Shown here in pieces: positions 1 through 5,269 of a stretch of 5,269 nt of DNA (its first letter is position 1; each line of letters opens with the position of its first letter). Origin of the DNA: SIG438 sp034117945 (GTDB lineage Bacteria > Bacillota > Clostridia > HGM11514); contig JAXEOR010000158.1 in assembly GCA_034117945.1 (NCBI GenBank), positions 1-5,269 on the forward strand, given 5' to 3'. Made by a program: the position numbers and the translations under genes. Below the pieces are notes generated by a model. That model ran no database searches. It was not told where the DNA came from and was given only the letters and a program-made list of their open reading frames with translations.

Positions 1-1
1 A

Positions 2-160
2 AAAATCTATTTCACGGTAGACGGTCAGGAGGTTGTTTCCGGAACAAAGCCGATAGAACAACCTGTTGCAAGCATCAATTTCTTTAAACAGGCCTCCTCT
101 GCGGATGGAAGTATTTGGGTGGATGATATGATTTCTGTGGACACGGTTCCTTCCCCGTAT
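2..160 (+). other. C-terminal remnant of a beta-sandwich (LamG/CBM-like) domain
   Basis: Residues 1-53 read as alternating beta strands: an opening strand with IYFTVDGQEV, then a VASINFF strand, then GSIWVDDMISVDTV. A final strand of the form I-W-V-D-D-x-x-V is typical of the last strand of LamG/concanavalin-like jelly rolls and several carbohydrate-binding modules, where the aspartates (D41, D42 here) lie near the end of the fold. Most of the domain lies left of the window, so its family and binding role cannot be fixed. Its likely job, by analogy, is carbohydrate binding or spacing ahead of the Ig-like pair. Confidence 0.5.
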
Positions 161-3100
161 GCGCCTGAGGTGGACAGCCTTACTGTTGAAGGAACCTGCA
201 TGGTGGGAGAAGAGCTGACTGCCAATGAAAGCATATCAGACGCCAACGGAGATCCGTTGGATACCCCTCTGTATCAGTGGGAATCCTCTTCAGATCAAAC
301 TGTCTGGACAGAAATTGAAGGAGCGACACAAAAGACATACACACCCGTAGAAGGAGATCTGGGTAAATATCTGCGGGTAGGGGTTACCCCTCGCAGTACG
401 GTTGAGCCCAAGCTGGGTACAAAGGCGTATGCACAAGCTGGCAGCAAGATTTCAGTCAAAAAGGATCCTCCCTCTGCCACCGATGTTTCCATCACCGGTA
501 CGGCAGCAGTGGGAAATATCTTAACAGCAGAATATTCTTATGTTCCCTCCCAAGGGAGAGATGATGAGGGAGAAAGCCTGTTTGTTTGGGAAACCGCAGC
601 AGATCAGGCAGGCTCCTTTACCCAGGTGCAGTCGTCAACCAGCAAAACCTATACAGTGACTGCGGCAGAAGCAGGGAAATACATCCGGGTTAAGGTGATT
701 CCGAAGGATATTAACGGACTGGCGGGAGAGGAAGTGTCTTCCCAGCCGGTGCAGATTGACCGGGGAGTGGCCTATTATGTAGCCACAAACGGAAGTGATG
801 ATAATCCCGGTTCCATTGACGCTCCCTTTGCAACCATTGAAAAGGCCAGAGATGTGATCGCAGCCTCTTCACTGCCTGAAGGCGGTATTACGGTTTATAT
901 CAGAGGAGGTACCTATGAGATCAGCAAGGCAATTTCCTTTGAAAAAGCCCATTCCGGGCAGCAAGACAAGCCGATTGTTTATGCCGCCTATGAAGGCGAA
1001 AAGGTTGTGTTTATGGGTGGAAAAACTCTGGATGCAAGCAAAATTAAACCCGTTACCGATCAGTCGGTTTTGAACCGAATTCTTGATCCCTTGGCAAAGG
1101 AAAGGGTGATGCAGCTGGATTTGGGTGCACAGGGAATTACCAACATTCCTGCCATTTCGGACTATGGGTTTAGTTACAGCACCCAATATCGTCCGGAGGA
1201 GGTTTATTTTAACGGTTCCGCTCTTTCCAAGGCTCGCTGGCCAAACGAAGAGGCGGGAGGCGGTTTTACAAAGATCCTGTCGGCAGAGTATGATGAGATT
1301 GACTATAGGACGAAACCCTTTTCGCTGGAATATGAGGATGAGGATAATCATACTGCTCTTTGGGATCCTTCCCAGATAAAGGATTTGCAGCTGGGTGGCT
1401 TTGTTGGCTATGATTGGGCTCAGTCCAGCAATCAGATTGCTTCGATTGATACGAAAGCAAAAACTCTGACAACGGTAGGCGGGACAACATATCCTCCCAG
1501 AAAAAATCAAAGAATTTATTTCTTTAACTTGCTGGAAGAGATTGATGTGCCGGGCGAGTCTTATATTGACCGGGATAAAAACATTCTTTATTTTTATCCA
1601 ACTGGAGATGTTGTCGGCGCAGAAATGTCGATCGCTACCTTTGACGGTAATATGATTTCTGTTAAAGGCGCTTCTGACATTACCTTCAGAGGAATTCAAT
1701 TTGATACCAGCAGAAACACGATGGCTGTTGTAAATAATTCAGATCGTGTAAAAATTGAAGACTGTGTTTTTGCAAGAGGGTCTGCCAATGCGGTCACCCT
1801 GACCGGAAATGACTGCGCAGTGACCGGCTGTCATGTTTACGAAATGGGCAGTGGCGGCATTTCCATCAGCGGCGGTAGCAGAAAAACCTTGACCGGCGGC
1901 GGAAACTTGGTTGAAAATAATCGGATTCACAGCGTGAACCGGGTGTATAATTCTTCTCAGCCCGGAATTGCCGTGCGGGGAGGATATGGCCACATTCTGC
2001 GCCACAACCTGGTGTATGACGGGCCTCATACCTTAATGCAGCTTTTTGGTACCAATGATGTAACAATCGAATACAATGAGCTGAAAAACGGCGTGCGGGA
2101 GGCCGGAGATATCGGCGCCATTTATTGGGGACGGCATCCAACAGAAATGGGCATTGTGATTCGTTATAATTACTTCCATGATATGGGCAGCGATTACAAT
2201 TTGGGAATCGGTCAGCAGTCTGTGTTCTGGGATGACGGCGCCAGCGGCCCGGATATGTACGGCAATGTATTTTACCGCGGCTCCAGAACAACCGAGATGG
2301 GCGGCATCCCCAACAGAAACTATGTTGTAAAGACAAACGGCGGACAGTTTTCCAATATTCATAATAACCTCTTTATTGACGCACCTACAGCAGTTTATTT
2401 CCAGAACTGGAATTATGCCGTACCGGCGTTTGGGAATAAAGCACTTCCGGGACGAAAGCAGGGCAGGTGGTTTGCTTATGTTCAGGATATGATCGAAGGG
2501 ACGAACTACATGTGGAACCGCCTGGTGGTGGATACCGATTTTGAAAGTGATACCTTTAAGAGCCATTATCAGGATACCTTGTGGGCTCCCTTCTGGAATC
2601 ATATGAATTCTGAGATTCACGAGCAGGCTGTCAGGCTGCATCAAGCGGGTGACACGGAAGGGTTGTACAATCTTGCCGTGCAGTATGCACCGGAAAACAG
2701 CAATGTTTTTGAGAACAATGTAACCGTTAAGGTGGATACCGACCTTCTTCCTCATATGAATACGTCCTCCTCTGACGAGGATAATTATAATCTGGACGAA
2801 GCTGTGCTGCCCTCAGGCGAGGCAATGTTTGCGAATTACGGAACAGATTTTACCTTGACCAAGGCGGGACTTGCAGAAATTCAAAAGAATCTGCCTGACT
2901 TTGAAGATATTCCCTTTGACAAAATGGGTCTTTTAACTCAGGTGGGCGGCAGCGAACCGTCTGCGTCTAACCTGCGGCTCTCAGGCGTTGCAGTGCCGGG
3001 TGGCAGACTGAGCGCAAGCTTTGATTACAGTGATCCTGACGGTGATCATCAGGGAGCTAGCAAGATTACCTGGTATATCGGAGACAGTGCTGACGGCGAA

Positions 3101-5269
3101 TTTCAGCTCCTTTCCGGAAAACAGGGGTCGGAGATTCTGTTAGATGACAGCTATGCAGGTCGTTATATTCGCTGCCAGGTTGTGCCCTACGATGATACCA
3201 TGCTGTATGGTGAAGCGGTGACCTCTCAGGCCTTGAAGGTGATTCAGACCTCTGATGTTGATAAAAGTGCTTTGATTGCTGTGTTGAATCAAGCAAGTGC
3301 GCTGATTGCCGGAGCAAGCTTTGGCGAGGAACCGGGACAATATCCGGAATCTGCAAAGGCAGAGCTGGAGCAGGCCATAGAAGCGGCGCAAGAGGTTGTG
3401 AACAACGAGCAGGCAACACAGTATGCCGTAAATCAGACCACAGATCTTTTGAAAACGGCAGTGCTGAAATTTGAGAGTCAGCAGATCACTGCGGCGGATC
3501 AATTCCAGGCTGACATTACTCGTATGTCTGTCAATTCCTTGCTGAAGGATACAGAAAACTGGAAGACTGTGGCAGGAGATGTTTCCTTCGAGGACGGTTC
3601 ATTGGTCATCCAGGGAGACAGCTCCAGCATGTCCTGGGTCAGTTATGCCGGAAAACAATTTAAAAACGTTGAATTTTCTTTCAAATATAAAGCAGAAAGA
3701 TTGGAGAATGATCCGCTGGCATGGGGCGGAATTTATCTGCGCCAGAGCAATCCGGAAGGGATTCTTTGGACGGGGGGAAATGTCGGCTCTATGATTGACC
3801 TGAAGCAGGATAAAATTATGTTCCAGGAGTATCCTTCCATTGCGATTTATGATACACTGGAAAATCAGCATTTGGAAATGGGGCATGAGTATATTATCAC
3901 AGCAGGTCTGTATGATCTTTCCAATGAGGAAAAGGTTGCTCTGGTGCTGACCATGGACGGAAAAACCGTTTATGCCAAAGTGCTGGATTCTAACGCTTTG
4001 TACGGGAAAGAGGGTTACCTGGGCTTTAATGCCGGTAAAAATACAAAGGTGACCATTTCTCCTCTTTATGCTGATAAAACTGTGTTAAATCAGGTGATTG
4101 AGCAGACCGAGGATTTCCTGCGCACTGCTCGGCAGGGGGATCAGTATGGACAATATCCTTCTGCTGCCGTCAGCGCTTTGAATACCTCCTTGAACGAGGC
4201 GAAGGTGCTGCAGGGCAATGAGGATGTGGTGCAGACCGAGGTGAATAAAGCGGCTGCAGCTCTGAATGAGGCACTGGTTCATACAAAGATGCTGGCAAAA
4301 AGCCAGGGGACAGTTTCGGAAAACGGAACGGTTATAATCAATTACGATTTACCTCAGGCGGAACTGACGGTAGAGCCGGGAGTAAGCAGCGTGAGTTTGC
4401 AGGTGGATCCCGCCCAACCCCAGCCTGAGATTACGGTTGAGGGAGCCGACAGCGCTATGAAATTGAATGGAGGTACCCTTGTTTCCGGTAATATTGCGGT
4501 GCCCTTGGCAGGCGGAGTTCCCAGCGGCAGCTTTACACTTGGCACTGCCAATCAGGTTTACGGCGCCGGTGCCGAGGCGGTTACGGCAGATCTGCCGGTC
4601 CGGATTGTTTTAAAGGGACAGGCGGGGCGGCAGGTTGCATACCGAAATGAAAAAGGAACCTATTCCATTGTTTTAAAATCAATCAAGTCGGATGATTTTC
4701 AAACGGCTCAGCAAGCTCTTAGCGGGCAAAAATATCCGGCGGTGAAGATGGAGAGCGGAAAGGACATTGTTCTTTATACAACACTTTTGACGGAGTTTAT
4801 CACCTATTCTCCCCAGGGGAATTCTCCCTTGCCCGCACCTACGGATGCTCCGGTGATTCCGCCTTCATCAAGTGGTTCTTCTTCCGGTTTTGTGAGCAGC
4901 AATCCTCCCGTTCAGGTTTTGACCGGACGATTCCAGGATATTGCAGGACACTGGGCGGAAAATGACATCAATGAAATGGCCAATCAGGGAATCGTGTCCG
5001 GTGTGACGGACACCACCTTTGAGCCGGATCGGGAGATTACCAGAGCGGAGTTTGCGGCATTGATCGCAAGAGCGCTCAAGATTTCTTATGAAAATGAGGA
5101 ATCGGTCTTTCGGGATGTTGCCGCTCCAAGCTGGTATGCAAAGGAAGTCAACGCTGCGGCTGCGGCAGGACTGATCAGCGGATATGACGGATTTTTCCGT
5201 CCGGAGGACAGCATTACCCGTGAGGAAATGGCAGTGATTATCGTCAAAGCCTATCAGCTCCGCGGAGGA
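2..5269 (+). CDS. Giant SLH-anchored cell-surface protein with right-handed beta-helix, putative glycan-active enzyme (partial, both ends open)
   Basis: One frame stays open for 1756 codons from base 2 to the last base. Base 1 is the third base of the preceding codon. No initiation codon or signal peptide is seen at the left, because the first residues are already inside a folded domain. No stop is seen at the right, where the frame leaves the window just after the second SLH repeat. Seen directly: three Ig-like repeats with a W...GKY(I/L)RV pattern, a long beta-helix, two GQYP-containing helical modules, a Ser/Pro linker and SLH repeats with TRAE/TREE motifs. From family knowledge, this organisation is typical of Firmicutes extracellular polysaccharidases held on the wall by SLH domains. 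Inferred: a secreted surface enzyme acting on a complex glycan. The complete protein probably exceeds 2000 residues, since a signal peptide, most of the first domain and usually a third SLH repeat are missing. Only five cysteines occur (residues 66, 588, 605, 610, 1058), in keeping with an exported Gram-positive protein. No frameshift or internal stop was found. The exact substrate is unknown. Confidence 0.95.
161..463 (+). other. Ig-like domain 1 (AIR9/A9-type)
   Basis: Residues 54-154 start with an APEV strand, then VEGTCMVGEELTA, a DANGDP turn, the core tryptophan in YQW (W93), EIEGATQKTYTP, and the closing GKYLRVGVTP strand (from G121). This order, with a G-x-x-L-x-A strand, a core W, T-x-x-T-Y-T and then G-K-Y-[IL]-R-V, is the signature of the bacterial Ig-like repeats related to plant AIR9 A9 domains, common in Firmicutes surface proteins. 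C66 lies in the second strand with no partner in this domain, so a disulfide is unlikely. The role is probably as a rigid spacer. It is the most diverged of the three copies, with a longer C-terminal tail before the next repeat. Confidence 0.75.
467..760 (+). other. Ig-like domain 2 (AIR9/A9-type)
   Basis: Residues 156-253 begin with a PPSATDV linker and follow the same plan as the preceding domain: VSITGTAAVGNILTAEYSY, an acidic turn (RDDEGES), the core W196 in FVW, STSKTYTVTAAEAG, GKYIRVKVIP (from G225) and a last strand VSSQPVQI. It is closer to the consensus of this family than domain 1. It joins directly to the beta-helix through a short DRGVA segment, so it probably packs against the N-terminal cap of the enzyme domain. 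Confidence 0.82.
761..2953 (+). other. Right-handed parallel beta-helix domain, putative glycoside hydrolase (GH141-like)
   Basis: Residues 254-984. The entry motif YYVATNGSDDNPGS followed by PFATIEKARD (258-284) is characteristic of the first turn of many right-handed beta-helix proteins. Next come VYIRGGTYEI (RGGTY at 301-305), PIVYAAYEG (from 324), an MGGKTLD segment (from 338), and ARWPN (W413), all met in the large beta-helix group that includes GH141 enzymes (alpha-L-fucosidase and xylanase activities are known there). The central coils carry EAGDIGAIYWGR (700-711) and FWDDGASG (D744, D745). These acid-rich stretches face the likely groove and are the best candidates for catalytic or substrate-binding residues. 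A Trp-rich, partly helical insertion (roughly 800-895) interrupts the coils before a last NVFENNVTV coil, as is usual in this group. The fold call is firm. The family and activity are inferences: other beta-helix families (GH120, polysaccharide lyases, epimerases) are alternatives that sequence inspection alone cannot exclude. Confidence 0.82.
1676..2386 (+). repeat. Tandem beta-helix coils (degenerate protein repeat of about 22-25 residues)
   Basis: Residues 559-795 show recurring coil units with the pattern [hydrophobic]-x-[hydrophobic]-x-x-N/C-x-[hydrophobic], then a loop, then a second strand ending in G/N. Examples are ITFRGIQF, VKIEDCVF, CAVTGCHVY, NLVENNRIH, GHILRHNLVY, VTIEYNELKNG, IVIRYNYFHD, DMYGNVFY and FSNIHNNLF. 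Asparagine (or cysteine) recurs at the turn position, forming the ladder known from parallel beta-helices. The units are not conserved at DNA level, so this is an ancient fold repeat and not a recent tandem duplication. The two acid-rich motifs at 2099-2134 and 2222-2248 fall in longer loops between coils. Confidence 0.75.
2954..3250 (+). other. Ig-like domain 3 (AIR9/A9-type)
   Basis: Residues 985-1083 show SNLRLSGVAVPGGRLSASFDYSD in two strands, a DPDGDHQGAS turn, the core W1024 in ITWYIGDSADGEF, and the closing GRYIRCQVVPYDD strand (from G1053), then VTSQALKVI. It is the same repeat type as the two domains in front of the beta-helix, so the enzyme domain is bracketed by Ig-like modules on both sides. 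C1058 replaces the usual valine of the G-K-Y-I-R-V strand and has no visible partner. It probably acts as a spacer between the enzyme and the helical stalk. Confidence 0.82.
3251..3487 (+). other. FIVAR-type three-helix module 1
   Basis: Residues 1084-1162 are rich in Ala, Glu, Gln and Leu, with three amphipathic helices: DKSALIAVLNQASALIAGA, then EEPGQYPESAKAELEQAIEAA, then a third helix over AVNQTTDLLKTAVLKFES. The loop motif GQYP followed by a helix with x-L-x-x-A-I-x-x-A is the hallmark of FIVAR-like modules found in Gram-positive surface glycosidases. These modules are thought to act as extended spacers, and some bind carbohydrate or wall components. It is followed directly by a beta-sandwich domain and is matched by a second copy beyond it. 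Confidence 0.8.
3488..4075 (+). other. Beta-sandwich (jelly-roll, LamG/CBM-like) domain
   Basis: Residues 1163-1358 contain a run of strands typical of a concanavalin-like sandwich: WKTVAGDVSFEDGSLVIQGD, a strand FKNVEFSFKYKAE, WGGIYLRQSN, SMIDLKQDKIMFQEY, then GHEYIITAGLYDLS, VALVLTMDGKTVYAKVLD, and a closing GYLGFNAGKNTKVTISPLYAD. The pattern F-x-F-x-x-K, W-G-G-I-Y-L-R, L-x-x-D-G-K-x-V and G-Y-x-G-F-x-x-G-x-x-T-x-V is characteristic of extracellular glycan-binding or concanavalin-like domains. Aromatic residues (W1168-region start, the WGGIYLR strand, the LWTGG loop) could line a sugar site. The ligand is unknown. Sitting between two FIVAR-type modules, it may be a binding module on a flexible stalk. 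Confidence 0.65.
4076..4291 (+). other. FIVAR-type three-helix module 2
   Basis: Residues 1359-1430 repeat the plan of the earlier helical module: a first helix KTVLNQVIEQTEDFLRTA, the loop with QYGQYPSAAV, a second helix SALNTSLNEAKVLQG, and a third helix over VVQTEVNKAAAALNEAL. GQYP is kept, but the rest has diverged strongly from the first copy, so the duplication is old or the modules were acquired separately. It connects the beta-sandwich to the domain that precedes the SLH anchor. Confidence 0.75.
4292..4810 (+). other. Beta-rich pre-SLH domain
   Basis: Residues 1431-1603 are almost wholly beta: TVSENGTVIINYDLPQAELTV, then VSLQVDPAQPQPEITVEG, a Gly-rich middle with PSGSFTLGTANQVYGAG, VRIVLKGQAGRQVAYRNEKG, and a final VLYTTLLTEFITYSP. 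The segment V-R-I-V-L-x-G-Q-A-G-x-x-V-x-Y followed about 60 residues later by a T-E-F-x-T-Y strand is one I recognise from the region just ahead of SLH repeats in many Paenibacillus and clostridial surface proteins. I do not know a settled domain name or function. The position suggests a structural adaptor between stalk and wall anchor. Confidence 0.6.
4811..4927 (+). other. Pro/Ser/Gly-rich linker
   Basis: Residues 1604-1642 are low complexity: Pro-rich first (PLPAPTDAPVIPP), then a Ser/Gly run (SSSGSSSGFVSSNPP). Such linkers commonly separate the exported part of SLH proteins from the anchor and give flexibility. The serine run mixes several serine codons (tca, agt, tct, tcc, agc), so it is not a simple DNA microsatellite prone to slippage. 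Confidence 0.8.
4931..5080 (+). other. S-layer homology (SLH) repeat 1
   Basis: Residues 1644-1693 match the SLH plan: FQDIAGHWAENDINEMANQG, then IVSG, an F-x-P-D stretch (TFEPDREI), and the TRAEF motif (1680-1684) followed by a helix AALIARALK. H-W-A near the start and I-T-R-A-E are the classic SLH signatures. The TRAE motif is known to contact the pyruvylated secondary cell wall polymer. All key positions are present, so this repeat looks functional for wall binding. Confidence 0.95.
5108..5269 (+). other. S-layer homology (SLH) repeat 2, reaching the window edge
   Basis: Residues 1703-1756 run FRDVAAPSWYAKEVNAAAAA, GLISGYDGFFRPEDSI, then TREEM (1739-1743) and a helix VIIVKAYQL. The usual H-W of repeat 1 is replaced by S-W-Y, a common variant in second SLH repeats, and TREE stands for TRAE. 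SLH repeats are normally found in threes, so a third copy and the stop codon are expected just right of the window. Confidence 0.93.

Noticed and set aside
1125..1379. 84-codon plus-strand open frame in another phase
   Set aside because: It overlaps the conserved ARWPN region of the main frame out of phase and its translation shows no domain.
869..1699. 276-codon open frame on the minus strand
   Set aside because: It lies wholly opposite the beta-helix coding frame, shows no recognisable domain, and is explained by the codon make-up of the plus-strand gene.
2033..2755. 240-codon open frame on the minus strand
   Set aside because: Also antisense to the conserved beta-helix motifs (including EAGDIGAIYWGR), with no family features of its own.
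4865..4909. Possible simple-sequence repeat in the serine run
   Set aside because: The serine codons are mixed, so there is no exact DNA repeat that could drive phase variation.
4811..5269. Sortase-type (LPxTG) anchoring
   Set aside because: No LPxTG-like motif followed by a hydrophobic tail is present; anchoring is by SLH repeats.
1..5269. CRISPR array, tRNA/rRNA, insertion sequence, promoter, terminator or a multigene novel system
   Set aside because: The coding frame fills the window with no intergenic space, and I saw no regular direct repeats, terminal inverted repeats or RNA-like folds that the protein-coding sequence does not explain.

Overview
The window is one uninterrupted plus-strand reading frame. 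Reading codons from base 2 gives 1756 consecutive sense codons to base 5269, with no start codon that opens the gene and no stop. It is therefore an internal slice of one very large gene. Residue numbers below count from the codon at 2-4 as residue 1. There is no intergenic DNA, so no promoter, ribosome binding site, terminator, RNA gene or mobile element is visible. The shorter open frames in the other five frames look like shadows of this gene.

The product is a modular, secreted, cell-surface protein. In order it carries: the end of a beta-sandwich (LamG/CBM-like) domain; two Ig-like repeats of the AIR9/A9 type; a right-handed parallel beta-helix of about 730 residues that resembles carbohydrate-active enzymes (GH141-like is my best guess); a third Ig-like repeat; a FIVAR-type three-helix module; a second beta-sandwich domain; a second FIVAR-type module; a beta-rich domain of a kind that often precedes S-layer homology repeats; a Ser/Pro/Gly-rich linker; and two SLH repeats, the second ending at the window edge.

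The SLH repeats and modular style point to a Gram-positive Firmicute, either a polysaccharide-degrading Clostridia member (gut or soil) or a Paenibacillus-like Bacillota. The balanced base composition fits either, and the genus cannot be set from this sequence.

Likely working model, by inference: the SLH repeats bind the secondary cell wall polymer, the FIVAR and Ig modules act as stalk and spacers, the beta-sandwiches may bind carbohydrate, and the beta-helix acts on a complex plant or host glycan at the cell surface. I see no evidence of a defence system, mobile element or other multigene system in this window. The points worth following up are the unassigned activity of the beta-helix and its unusual flanking architecture.
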